From Clostridia bacterium (lineage in GTDB: Bacteria > Bacillota > Clostridia > Oscillospirales > CAG-272), in NCBI GenBank assembly GCA_017960705.1, contig JAGCYR010000012.1, positions 1-22,458 of the forward strand: a stretch of 22,458 nucleotides of DNA, in the 5' to 3' direction. A program made the translations under genes and the position numbers. The notes beneath the pieces were generated by a model. It searched no databases. It was not told where the DNA came from and saw only the letters and a program-made list of their open reading frames with translations. Positions 15,416 to 22,458 of the stretch are shown here, in pieces (positions within the stretch are counted from its first letter, which is position 1; the number at the start of each line of letters is the position of its first letter).

Positions 15416-16696
15416 TCATCCGAGCGTCTCTCGGATGATCTTCGTGTACTTGTTGATCACGTAGTCGACCATTTCGTCGGTCAGACGGGTGTGGAGCGGA
15501 AGCGTGATCTCGTTTTCAAAATGCGCGTAGGCGTTCGGATAGTCCTTAACGTCAAATCCGAGGTTGCGGTACGCCGTCAGCATCGGCAGCGGTTTGTAAT
15601 GTACGTTGGCGGACACGCCCGCATCGGCGAGTCTCAAAATGATCTCGCGGCGTACGCCGTCGTCGACCGGCTTCCCGGCTTTATCGAACACCCGCGTGAT
15701 ATAGAGGTGTCCCGACGAGACGTAGTCGGGTGCAAAGTGCGGGAGCGTCTTCACCCCGAGCGGGCGGAACGCAGCATCGTAGCGAGCAATGATCTCGCGG
15801 CGGCGGATCAGCATCCCTGGATAGCGACGGAATTGAGCCAACCCGATCGACGCGGCGATATCGGTCATATTGCATTTATACAGCGGTGCGACGACGTCGT
15901 ATTCCCACGATCCGGGACGGTTCTTGTTGAAGGCATCCTTGCTCTGCCCGTGCAGAGAAAGCAACTGGAGATGATGGTAGATATCGTCGCTCGATACGCC
16001 GGGAACCGGTCTCCAGGTCAGGCAGCCGCCCTCGCCGGTGGTAAAGTTCTTCACGGCGTGGAAGGAAAACGACGAGAAATCCGCGACGTTCCCGATCATC
16101 TTCCCGTGCCACTCGGCGCCGAAGGCGTGCGCGGTATCCGCCATCACGGCGATCCTGCCGAGCGCCTCCTGGATCGGGCTTGCGGGACGGAACTCCCCTT
16201 TCGCGTTTTCAACGATCGAATAGATCCGGTCGTAATCGCAGGGCACGCCGCCGAGGTCGACCGGAATGATCGCTTTGGTCTTATCGGTGATCGCGTTTGC
16301 AACCGCATCGTAGTCCATCTCAAGACTGTCTTTCTGTACGTCGACGATCTTCAAGGTCGCGCCGACGTGGCAGACGACCGAAGCAGAGGCGGTATAGGTA
16401 TAGGCGGGAACGATCACCTCGTCCCCGGGACCGATCCCCACCGTGCGGAGCGCCATCTCGGCGCACGCGGTCTGGCTGTTCAGCGCGACGCAGCGGGGCG
16501 TACCGTCGTCGGTCGATCCGACTCCGATCGCTCCGGCGATCTCTTTTTCAAGTAGTTTGGTCTTCGGTCCGGTCGTGATCCAACCGGAGCGAAGCGTATC
16601 GGCGACCTCACGGATCTCCTCCTCCCCCACGTCGGGCGGGGAAAAGGGGATCTCCATCACTTTTTCACGAGGTTCGCTGTCGCAAGGGAAACTCAT
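15416..16696 (-). CDS. DegT/DnrJ/EryC1/StrS family sugar aminotransferase
   Basis: This PLP-dependent enzyme of 426 residues transfers an amino group (usually from glutamate) to a keto-sugar nucleotide. Family marks are SGWITTGPKTKLLEKEIA, EVIVPAYTYTASA, MADTAHAFGA with Asp187 (contacts the PLP ring nitrogen), and SFHAVKNFTTGEGG with Lys216 as the predicted Schiff-base lysine. The start at 16696 has a strong AAAGGAGC site 6 bases upstream. The alternative ATG at 16657 has none. As the first gene of the polysaccharide operon it may aminate the dTDP-4-keto-6-deoxyglucose made by RfbB, or a keto-sugar made elsewhere. No acetyltransferase gene follows. Exact substrate is unresolved. Confidence 0.9.
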   Translation of the reverse strand: MSFPCDSEPREKVMEIPFSPPDVGEEEIREVADTLRSGWITTGPKTKLLEKEIAGAIGVGSTDDGTPRCVALNSQTACAEMALRTVGIGPGDEVIVPAYTYTASASVVCHVGATLKIVDVQKDSLEMDYDAVANAITDKTKAIIPVDLGGVPCDYDRIYSIVENAKGEFRPASPIQEALGRIAVMADTAHAFGAEWHGKMIGNVADFSSFSFHAVKNFTTGEGGCLTWRPVPGVSSDDIYHHLQLLSLHGQSKDAFNKNRPGSWEYDVVAPLYKCNMTDIAASIGLAQFRRYPGMLIRRREIIARYDAAFRPLGVKTLPHFAPDYVSSGHLYITRVFDKAGKPVDDGVRREIILRLADAGVSANVHYKPLPMLTAYRNLGFDVKDYPNAYAHFENEITLPLHTRLTDEMVDYVINKYTKIIRETLG

Positions 16697-16794
16697 AACT
16701 GCTCCTTTTTACCGCGGGGACGTCGGGCAAAGGGTCCGATCCTCCCGCTTCGCGAAATCAAACGGTTCTGTCAAAAAGATTCTCTATCTATAAT

Positions 16795-16823
16795 ATTTTA
16801 GCACGATAATTCGGGGAAGTCAA
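16795..16823 (-). promoter_or_regulatory. Sigma-A promoter of the polysaccharide operon
   Basis: On the minus strand, TTGACT (16823-16818) and TAAAAT (16800-16795) are separated by 17 bases in an AT-rich island. Transcription should start near 16789, giving a leader of about 90 bases before the aminotransferase ATG at 16696. The promoter sits less than 40 bases beyond the stop of the ECF S-component gene. I saw no clear terminator between them, so read-through from the ECF genes is possible. Confidence 0.8.
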
Positions 16824-16859
16824 TTATTTTTGCAATATTATGCGCATGCGCGTTTAATG

Positions 16860-17543
16860 TCAAGTAAAAAGTCCGTACTTTTGTTTCAGCCGGTCGGTCT
16901 TGCGGAGGATCGGGCGGGTCAGGATAACGAGGAAAAGGACGTTCGAGACGGCGTAAAGCACGGTGAACGGGAGTCCCGAGATCAGGAAGGTCAGATAGGC
17001 GGCGGGGAGCAGGGTCCCGGTCGCGGCGACCGTCGTCCAGAGGTCGGTCAGAGCCGAGAACAGAACGCCGCCGATCACGCCGAGCAGCCCCAGCACCACG
17101 GGATTTTTGCGCAGGCGGGTACGGGAAAACAAACCCGCGAGCAAGCCCACCGTCCCCCACGCGAGCATCTGGAACGCCGTCCAGGGTCCCTGCCCGAAAA
17201 AGAAGTTGGAGAGCAGCGCCGTCGCCGCACCCGTGATGAACCCGGCGAGCGGTCCGAACGAAAGCCCGGTCAGTATCACGACTGCGGAGACCGGTTTGAA
17301 GCCGGGGAGCGGAGCGAAGATGACCCTTCCGATAACCGAGATCCCGGTCATAACGGCGATCGCAGCCAGTTCGCGGGCCCCGCTCCGCCGCCATTCGAAC
17401 GCGATCAGAGCGGGGAGGGTCAGAAGGAACGCGAGCAAAGGAAAAGCGAGCCGGTACTGTCCCCGGAACCACAAAAACGCGTCGAAAAGGACGAGAACCC
17501 CCCCGAAAGCGAGCAAAAAGACGCGGGTGCGGGCATTGGTCAC
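16860..17543 (-). CDS. ECF transporter S component (substrate unassigned)
   Basis: This substrate-binding membrane subunit of an energy-coupling factor importer has 227 residues and about six hydrophobic helices. The central segment FKPVSAVVILTGLSFGPLAGFITGA followed by NFFFGQGPWTAFQMLAWG is characteristic of one S-component branch seen next to fused ECF ATPases. I cannot assign the vitamin or cofactor, and a cobalamin-type or other cofactor is only a guess. The start is GTG at 17543, with AAGGAGGT 5 bases upstream. It overlaps the ATPase stop by 4 bases (GTGA). A longer open frame towards 17774 is out, as it would run deep into the ATPase gene. It is the last gene of the TAS order ecfT, ATPase, S. 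Confidence 0.85.
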   Translation of the reverse strand: MTNARTRVFLLAFGGVLVLFDAFLWFRGQYRLAFPLLAFLLTLPALIAFEWRRSGARELAAIAVMTGISVIGRVIFAPLPGFKPVSAVVILTGLSFGPLAGFITGAATALLSNFFFGQGPWTAFQMLAWGTVGLLAGLFSRTRLRKNPVVLGLLGVIGGVLFSALTDLWTTVAATGTLLPAAYLTFLISGLPFTVLYAVSNVLFLVILTRPILRKTDRLKQKYGLFT

Positions 17544-19183
17544 GGCGTACCTCCTTCCGCTTTGCGGAGCGCTGCGACCGCTTCGTCGGCGGTGAGGCAG
17601 ACGCGGGTCAGATCGCGGGTCAGGCGCACCGCCTGCGTGGTATAGAAGCGATTGGCCGAGAAGAATCGGAACGTATCGGCGGGGGAGGTCAGCGTCGCGT
17701 TGAAGAAGGCGGCGGCGCAGTCTGCGGTCTCCGCCGCGAAGGTGAGATCGTGGGTCGCGACGATCATCCCGCACCCCTCATTTGCAAGCTCGCGAAGGAG
17801 GGTGGAAAGATCGGTTTTCGCCACGGGATCCAACCCAGCCGTCGGCTCGTCGAGGAGCAGGACGCGGGGGGAGAGCAAAAGCAGTTTGGCGATCGCGAGC
17901 CGGGTCTGTTCCCCACCGCTGAGATCGTAGGGATGAGAATCGAGCAGCCCGCCAAGCGAGAGCCGTGCGACGAGTTTTTCGATTTTCGCGGCGCCGTCGG
18001 GGTCTCCGCCCGTCATCTCGTCGAGTTCCTCGCGGACGGTGTCGGACGCGAAGAGGAGCGCAGGGTCCTGCGGCAGATAGGAGATCGCGTTCCTGCCCGC
18101 CTTCGGAAGTCCCTTTTTCCCCTCGTATCGGATCGTCCCCGCAACAGGGCGGAGGATGCCTGCGAGCAGTTTTAAAAGCGTGGTCTTTCCCGCTCCGTTC
18201 GGTCCGAGCACCGCGAGGATCTCGCCGGCAGAGAGCGAACAGGACAGGTTCGCGACCACGTCGGGAGCGTTCCGCCCGTAGCGGAACCAAAGGTAGCGGG
18301 CGGACAAAAACTCTTCTTTTCCGGTGGGCGCGTCACCCTTTTCGGGGACGTTTTCGGGTGTTGCGCGGATCGTTTCTTTCAGCCAAGCGCGCCCTTCGCG
18401 TACCGAGAGCGGGGGCTCGCCCGTCCCGCCCGAAAGCAGCCAGATCCGGGGGACCGTCGGAACGAAGGGGAGGTCGCCGTTTTGCGCTTTTCGGACGAAT
18501 TCACGCGGGGGGAGGATCGACTTGATCGCCCCGTTCTCCATCATCGCGACCCGGTCGACCGCGGGAAAGAGCTCCTCCGTATCGTGGCAGACGAGGATCA
18601 CGGTCACGCCCGCCTCCTCGTTGATCCGCCTGACTGCAGAGAGGAAGCGGAGCTTCGCCGGGGGATCCAGCCGCGCGACCGGCTCGTCGAGCAAGAGAAG
18701 GCGCGGACGGAGCGCGAGCGCCGCCGCGAGATTGACGAGTTGTTTTTCGCCGCCCGAGAGTTCGGAGATCTTGCGGGAAGCGAGGTGCGAGATCCCGAGA
18801 AAGCCCGCCGCCTCCGCGACGCGCCCCGCGATCAGCGCCCCCTCGACGCCGGTCGATTCGAGCCCGAAGGCGATCTCGGCAAACACCGTGTCCGTGACCG
18901 TCTGCCGTTCGGGATCCTGCCCGACGAAGCCGATCAGGGTCGCCGCGTCGCGGGGGGAGAGCTGATCGAGGGGCGCGCCGTCGAGCGTAATGGTCCCGGT
19001 CGTTTCCCCGTAGGGAGCGAGGGCGGGTTTCAGCGTACGGAGCAGCGTGGTCTTTCCGCATCCGCTCGGTCCGACGACAAGCAGGAACTCCCCCTCTCCG
19101 ACCGAGAGATCACACCCGGTGAGAACGGGGGCGGCGGCGCCGTGATAGGTAAAGGTCAGATCCGAGACCGCAAGATATGCCAT
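17540..19183 (-). CDS. ECF transporter ATPase, two ABC domains fused
   Basis: This 547-residue protein carries two complete ABC ATPase domains in one chain, equivalent to EcfA1 plus EcfA2. Domain 1 has Walker A GPSGCGKTT (38-46), signature LSGGEKQ, and Walker B RLLLLDEP. Domain 2 has Walker A GPNGAGKTT (from about 327), signature LSGGEQTRLAIAK, and Walker B RVLLLDEPTAGLD. Both sites look competent. It hydrolyses ATP on the cytoplasmic face to drive the EcfT-S complex. The ATG at 19183 lies inside the end of the EcfT gene (28-base overlap), and its stop overlaps the S-component start. A GGAAAGG stretch upstream serves as ribosome site. Substrate depends on the S subunit. Confidence 0.93.
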   Translation of the reverse strand: MAYLAVSDLTFTYHGAAAPVLTGCDLSVGEGEFLLVVGPSGCGKTTLLRTLKPALAPYGETTGTITLDGAPLDQLSPRDAATLIGFVGQDPERQTVTDTVFAEIAFGLESTGVEGALIAGRVAEAAGFLGISHLASRKISELSGGEKQLVNLAAALALRPRLLLLDEPVARLDPPAKLRFLSAVRRINEEAGVTVILVCHDTEELFPAVDRVAMMENGAIKSILPPREFVRKAQNGDLPFVPTVPRIWLLSGGTGEPPLSVREGRAWLKETIRATPENVPEKGDAPTGKEEFLSARYLWFRYGRNAPDVVANLSCSLSAGEILAVLGPNGAGKTTLLKLLAGILRPVAGTIRYEGKKGLPKAGRNAISYLPQDPALLFASDTVREELDEMTGGDPDGAAKIEKLVARLSLGGLLDSHPYDLSGGEQTRLAIAKLLLLSPRVLLLDEPTAGLDPVAKTDLSTLLRELANEGCGMIVATHDLTFAAETADCAAAFFNATLTSPADTFRFFSANRFYTTQAVRLTRDLTRVCLTADEAVAALRKAEGGTP

Positions 19184-20040
19184 TTCAGCGTTTCCTTTCC
19201 TTCCAGGATGACGGGCAGGACGGCGATCGCCGTTCCCGCGGCAAAGAAGAGAGCGAGCGAAAGATCGGGGATCAGCGCGGAAAAGTCAAGCGGGTACCAG
19301 TTCCAGTCCCCTCTCCCCGAAAACAGGGGGTAGAGCGCCGGGACGAGCAAAAGGATCAGGAGAACGGCGAGCACGGCGTCACGGCGGCTCTTCGGTTCGG
19401 TCACGGCTCTCGTCGCGCCGGGAAGACCGTAGCCGCGCGCACGCATCCCGTCCGCCCGATCCATCGATTCTTCAAGCATCAGGGTCATCAGAATCGAGAG
19501 GTCGGAGAGCCGCGCCTTGATCTTTCGGATCATCCCTTTTTCCGAGGCGACCCCGAGCGCCCCCCGCGCCTCCGAGATCTCGCGGTAGCGGAGACGGAAC
19601 CGCGGGAGAAAGCCGATCGCCATCCGGAGCAGCAGGGCGAAGCGCGGCAGACGACGGGAAAAGAGCGAGAGCAGACGGTCCCCCGGGAGCGAGCGCGATA
19701 GGCACGCGCAGAACAGGATCACGGTCAGGATCATCACGCCCGAAGAAAGCCCCGCGAGCCCCGCCTCCAGCGTGACGGGTCTGCCGTTCAGAAAGAACAG
19801 GATCTTTGCCCCTCTGTGCACGAGGAACAGGTTGATAGCGGTGACGGTGAGCAGCAGAAGAAGCGCGACCAGCGTCCCGGCGAGCGTCCTTTTCGCCCCG
19901 ATCTGCACGCCCCGGAGCAAAACCGCCGAGACGAACAGGGGGAGCAGCGCGGCGGGATGGGTCGCCGTCATGGTCAAGATAAGGATCGACGAATAGAAGA
20001 GAAAGACCGTCAGCGGATGCAGTCGGTCGGCGTAGATCAC
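19156..20040 (-). CDS. ecfT: ECF transporter transmembrane (T) component
   Basis: The 294-residue membrane subunit couples the ATPases to the S component. It starts VIYADRLHPLTVFLFYSSIL. It has the conserved cytoplasmic coupling motif of EcfT, here EESMDRADGMRARGYG, with the ARG triplet that contacts the ATPase groove, after a cytoplasmic helical stretch (RMAIGFLPRFRLRYREISEARGA). The C-terminus has further hydrophobic helices. I set the start at GTG 20040, with AAAGGAGGG about 7 bases upstream. The open frame to a TTG at 20085 has no ribosome site. It heads the three-gene ECF unit. No clear promoter is seen between it and the epimerase gene, so co-transcription from upstream is likely. Confidence 0.9.
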   Translation of the reverse strand: MIYADRLHPLTVFLFYSSILILTMTATHPAALLPLFVSAVLLRGVQIGAKRTLAGTLVALLLLLTVTAINLFLVHRGAKILFFLNGRPVTLEAGLAGLSSGVMILTVILFCACLSRSLPGDRLLSLFSRRLPRFALLLRMAIGFLPRFRLRYREISEARGALGVASEKGMIRKIKARLSDLSILMTLMLEESMDRADGMRARGYGLPGATRAVTEPKSRRDAVLAVLLILLLVPALYPLFSGRGDWNWYPLDFSALIPDLSLALFFAAGTAIAVLPVILEGKETLKWHILRSRI

Positions 20041-20092
20041 GGCGGAGCCCTCCTTTCTTTTCGCGTTCCCCTTTTTCGGGTTCAAATCGACA

Positions 20093-20116
20093 CTCCCCCT
20101 CCCGCGGGAGGGGGAG
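20093..20116. repeat. Perfect 24-base GC-rich palindrome after the epimerase gene
   Basis: CTCCCCCTCCCG (20093-20104) is immediately followed by its exact complement CGGGAGGGGGAG (20105-20116). It lies 5 bases past the epimerase stop. No T tract follows on the minus strand. On the plus strand CGGTTTTATTT follows, but no plus-strand gene is present. It may act as an RNA-stabilising or partial-termination hairpin between the sugar and ECF genes. Confidence 0.6.
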
Positions 20117-20121
20117 CGGTT

Positions 20122-21195
20122 TTATTTGAGATAATAGGCGCGGTACCACTCGGCGAAGCGGCGGAGCCCGTCACGGAGCGGGGTGGCGGGACGGAAGCCG
20201 GTATCGCGTTCGAGCGGAGTCGTGTCTGCGTAGGTGATCGGAACGTCGCCCGGCTGCATCGGAACGAGCTGCTTGTGCGAATCAAAATCGTAGTCGGCGG
20301 GAAGAACGCCCGCGCGGATCAGCTCCTCCTGCAAAATCGAAACGAAGTCGAGCAGGTTTTCGGGACAACTGTTCCCGATATTGTAGAGCCGGACCGGCGG
20401 GATCGGAAGCCCGTCCTCCCCGGTCTTCTTTTCGGGGGCGCGCACCGTCACACGGAGGATCCCCTCGACCACGTCGTCGACGTAAGTGAAATCGCGCTTG
20501 CAGTTCCCGTAATTGAAGATCCTGATTGTCTCGCCGCGTCTCAATTTGTCGGTGAAGCCGAAATACGCCATATCCGGGCGCCCCGCGGGTCCGTAGACCG
20601 TGAAGAAGCGGAGCCCGGTGGTCGGGACGTCGTAGAGCTTCGCGTAGGCGTGGGCGAAGAGCTCGTTCGATTTCTTGGTCGCAGCGTAGAGCGACACGGG
20701 ATCGTCGACCATATCGTCGGTCGAATAGGGCACTTTCTTATTCGAGCCGTAGACCGAGGACGAGGAGGCGTAGACCAGATGAAAGACCGGGTAGCGGCGG
20801 CACACCTCGAGGATATTGTAGAAGCCGATCACGTTGCTCGAAAGATATGCGTCGGGATGGTCGATCGAGTAGCGAACGCCCGCCTGCGCCGCCAAATTGA
20901 CGACCACCCCCGGGCGGTATTCCGCAAAAACCTTCCCCACGGCGGAGGCGTCGGAGAGATCGCCGCGGATAAAGAACCAGCGGTTCTCGGGATGGCGATC
21001 CGCCGTATCTTTGAGTTCTTTCAGCCGCGCCTCTTTGAGGGTGACGTCGTAGTAATCGTTCAGGTTGTCAAAGCCGATCACCGTGATCCCGCGCCCGCCT
21101 TCCAGCAGCCGCCGCGCGAAATTCGCGCCGATAAAACCGGCGGCGCCGGTCACGAGTATCGTTTGTCCGTCAAGTGTGATATTCGGTGCAATCAT
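20122..21195 (-). CDS. UDP-glucuronate 4-epimerase-like NAD-dependent epimerase
   Basis: This 357-residue extended SDR enzyme has the Rossmann motif TGAAGFIG (16-23), SSSSVYG, and the catalytic YxxxK pair Tyr170-Lys174. Several stretches are typical of the UDP-glucuronate 4-epimerase (CapI/LpsL) branch. They are FDNLNDYYDVTLKEARL, NLAAQAGVRYSIDHP, TVYGPAGRPDMAYFGFT and NYGNCKRDFTYVDDVV. The likely reaction is UDP-GlcA to UDP-GalA for a surface polysaccharide. The ATG at 21195 overlaps the nucleotidyltransferase stop by 4 bases (ATGA). The extended open frame to 21411 lies inside that gene and is rejected. No UDP-glucose dehydrogenase is present in the window to supply UDP-GlcA. UDP-glucose/galactose epimerisation is a less likely alternative. 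Confidence 0.87.
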   Translation of the reverse strand: MIAPNITLDGQTILVTGAAGFIGANFARRLLEGGRGITVIGFDNLNDYYDVTLKEARLKELKDTADRHPENRWFFIRGDLSDASAVGKVFAEYRPGVVVNLAAQAGVRYSIDHPDAYLSSNVIGFYNILEVCRRYPVFHLVYASSSSVYGSNKKVPYSTDDMVDDPVSLYAATKKSNELFAHAYAKLYDVPTTGLRFFTVYGPAGRPDMAYFGFTDKLRRGETIRIFNYGNCKRDFTYVDDVVEGILRVTVRAPEKKTGEDGLPIPPVRLYNIGNSCPENLLDFVSILQEELIRAGVLPADYDFDSHKQLVPMQPGDVPITYADTTPLERDTGFRPATPLRDGLRRFAEWYRAYYLK

Positions 21196-21929
21196 TTTTC
21201 GATCCCCCTGTAGTTCTTCTGGACTTCCTCGTAGCTCCTGATATCCCCGATGTCGTAGCGGCGCCCCGGCATCTCCATCGCGTAAACCGCAGAGACCGAC
21301 GAAAGCCACGCGATGAAACTGCCCGGCGCGTCGACGCCGCAGCCCGAGGCGATCCCTTCCTCCACCCGGCGGGCGTCCGCTCTCGTGAAGAAATAGAAGG
21401 GCGGACAGCACCAGTGCGACCTCGGCTCGGCGGGCTTCTCGACCATCGAGAGGATCCGGTCGTCGGAGCCGATTTCAAGCACGCCGCATTTTTTCAGTCG
21501 GTCGACGCTCGGTTCAAAGTAGCGGAGGACCGAGGACGAGCCCTTCCCCTTCGCGTAGGCGAGGAAACGGGCGAGCGAAAAGTCGAGCAGGTTGTCCCCC
21601 GCGATGACCAGCAGATCGTCGTCAAGCGAGAGTTCCCGGATCGCGAACGCGACGTCGCGCACCGCTCCGAGCCGCCCCTCGTTGCTCGTCGTACCGTCGT
21701 CAAGGACGGTGACGGCGCCGGGACGGGTCTTCGCCCATTCGGTAAAGTGCGGGGCGAACTTCCGGTTGGAGATCACGACGTACCGTTTGATCGCCCCGGT
21801 CCCGTCAAGGTCGTCAAGCAGGTGGTCAAGGATGGTCTTCTCCCCCACTTTGAGGAGAGGTTTCGGATAGTTTTCTGTCAGAGGGTACAGCCGGGTGGCG
21901 TATCCCGCCGCGAGGACCAGACATTGCAT
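21192..21929 (-). CDS. Sugar-1-phosphate nucleotidyltransferase (NTP_transferase family)
   Basis: This 245-residue enzyme opens with LVLAAGYATRLYPLTENYPKP (from residue 4), the GXGTRL-type pyrophosphorylase motif with Gly-Tyr-Ala in place of Gly-Xaa-Gly. VIAGDNLLDF (the metal-binding Asp), VEKPAEP and YDIGDIRSYEEV follow. It activates a sugar-1-phosphate with an NTP, and neither sugar nor base can be read. It is distinct from the RmlA at 7317-8204. It has a clean AAAGGAGA site 8 bases before its ATG, overlaps the epimerase gene by 4 bases, and probably feeds the same polysaccharide or a related one. Confidence 0.85.
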   Translation of the reverse strand: MQCLVLAAGYATRLYPLTENYPKPLLKVGEKTILDHLLDDLDGTGAIKRYVVISNRKFAPHFTEWAKTRPGAVTVLDDGTTSNEGRLGAVRDVAFAIRELSLDDDLLVIAGDNLLDFSLARFLAYAKGKGSSSVLRYFEPSVDRLKKCGVLEIGSDDRILSMVEKPAEPRSHWCCPPFYFFTRADARRVEEGIASGCGVDAPGSFIAWLSSVSAVYAMEMPGRRYDIGDIRSYEEVQKNYRGIEK

Positions 21930-21950
21930 CGGTCGGTCTCCTTTCGTTTT

Positions 21951-22458
21951 TCAGGGCAGGTAGTCGGCGTTATACAGCCGGGCGTCGGTTTCGAGCGACA
22001 CGAAATCGATCTTCTCCGTCGCGGGTCTCAAAGATACCTCGCTTTCGGCGAGGGTGCAGAAGGTCTCGAAATCCTCGTCGGTCACGCCCGTGAGGTAGGA
22101 GTCGCCCTCGGTCTGATAGAAGAACGCCCGCTTGACCGTATCGTATTTGAAACCGATCGCCTTCGCCGCGCGGTCAAACGCCTTTTCGGTGTCGAGTTCG
22201 TACTGCAGGAGCCGCTCGCAGGTCTTTTCGATCTCGTTCCGCGTCGCCTGATTCCGCGAACCGTCCTCGTCCTCAAACGAGGAGGCGGCGAAGACGATCC
22301 ACTTGATCCACGCGTCCGCCTCTGCGCGGACCTTTTCGGCGCGGGTCATCCCCCCGTCGACCGGCGCGTTCCAGTAGGAGGGGGTATCGAGGGTGGCGGG
22401 GTCGATTTTCGACTGCGCCGTCAGGTAGGCGTACTTATACGACGAGAGCCAGTAGACG
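21951..22458 (-). CDS. C-terminal part of an unrecognised protein (truncated by window edge)
   Basis: The frame is open from the window edge to a TGA at 21951-21953, giving at least 168 residues. The methionine codon at 22349 is internal: the upstream codons read SKIDPATLDTPSYWNAPVDG in the same frame, with no stop. The visible part is acidic, mostly helical in character, without membrane segments. It includes NEIEKTCERLLQYELDTEKA and a C-terminal LETDARLYNADYLP. I do not recognise the family. A secreted or lipoprotein-type protein is possible but the N-terminus is missing. It ends 21 bases before the nucleotidyltransferase gene, so it may share its transcript. Confidence 0.7.
   Translation of the reverse strand, partial: VYWLSSYKYAYLTAQSKIDPATLDTPSYWNAPVDGGMTRAEKVRAEADAWIKWIVFAASSFEDEDGSRNQATRNEIEKTCERLLQYELDTEKAFDRAAKAIGFKYDTVKRAFFYQTEGDSYLTGVTDEDFETFCTLAESEVSLRPATEKIDFVSLETDARLYNADYLP

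Noticed and set aside
16658..16696. Shorter aminotransferase starting at ATG 16657
   Set aside because: No ribosome site precedes it, whereas ATG 16696 has AAAGGAGC at ideal spacing.
16824..16859. Terminator after the ECF S-component gene
   Set aside because: GCGCATGCGC is a self-complementary 10-mer with no room for a loop and no following T run on the minus strand. It is too weak to call.
20041..20121. Riboswitch or dedicated promoter ahead of ecfT
   Set aside because: Only about 80 bases are available. They hold a palindrome and a ribosome site, with no -35/-10 pair and no recognisable aptamer core.

Overview
The window looks like a chromosomal segment of a moderately GC-rich Gram-positive anaerobe of the Firmicutes (Clostridia-like). 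This is inferred from AGGAGG-type ribosome binding sites, sigma-A promoters, a PyrR-type transcription attenuator, a group II ECF transporter, and surface-polysaccharide genes with no lipid A genes nearby. Species cannot be named from sequence alone. No rRNA, tRNA, CRISPR array, insertion sequence or phage gene was seen.

Region 1 (1-3690). A uracil permease gene (minus strand) and a three-gene plus-strand operon (DUF523/TudS-like protein, RadC-like protein with a broken metal site, RadC) diverge from a 384-base intergenic region. The permease leader folds into mutually exclusive anti-antiterminator, antiterminator and terminator hairpins. The first carries a CNGNGA hexaloop of the kind PyrR binds. 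Both divergent promoters carry the same 15-base box just upstream of their -35 elements, which suggests one shared regulator or an UP-like element. The two RadC paralogues are degenerate in complementary places.

Region 2 (3690-16860, all minus strand). This is a compact surface-polysaccharide locus of Wzx/Wzy type. In transcription order it holds a sugar aminotransferase, a GT2 glycosyltransferase, a Wzy-like polymerase, a Wzx-like flippase, three more glycosyltransferases, rfbA-rfbC-rfbD-rfbB (dTDP-L-rhamnose) and wecB (UDP-ManNAc). A good sigma-A promoter precedes the aminotransferase and a strong hairpin terminator follows wecB. Most genes overlap or nearly touch. The exception is a 185-base non-coding, hairpin-rich gap after the aminotransferase gene. 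The predicted product is a repeat-unit polysaccharide containing rhamnose and probably ManNAc and an amino-deoxy sugar. No initiating phosphoglycosyltransferase or chain-length/export kinase gene is present in the window.

Region 3 (16860-20040, minus strand). Three overlapping genes encode an ECF-type vitamin or cofactor importer: EcfT, a fused two-domain ATPase, and an S component of unassigned substrate.

Region 4 (20122-22458, minus strand). A sugar-1-phosphate nucleotidyltransferase and a UDP-glucuronate 4-epimerase-like enzyme form a second small sugar-nucleotide module. Upstream is the C-terminal part of an unrecognised protein that runs off the window edge. A perfect 24-base palindrome separates this module from the ECF genes.
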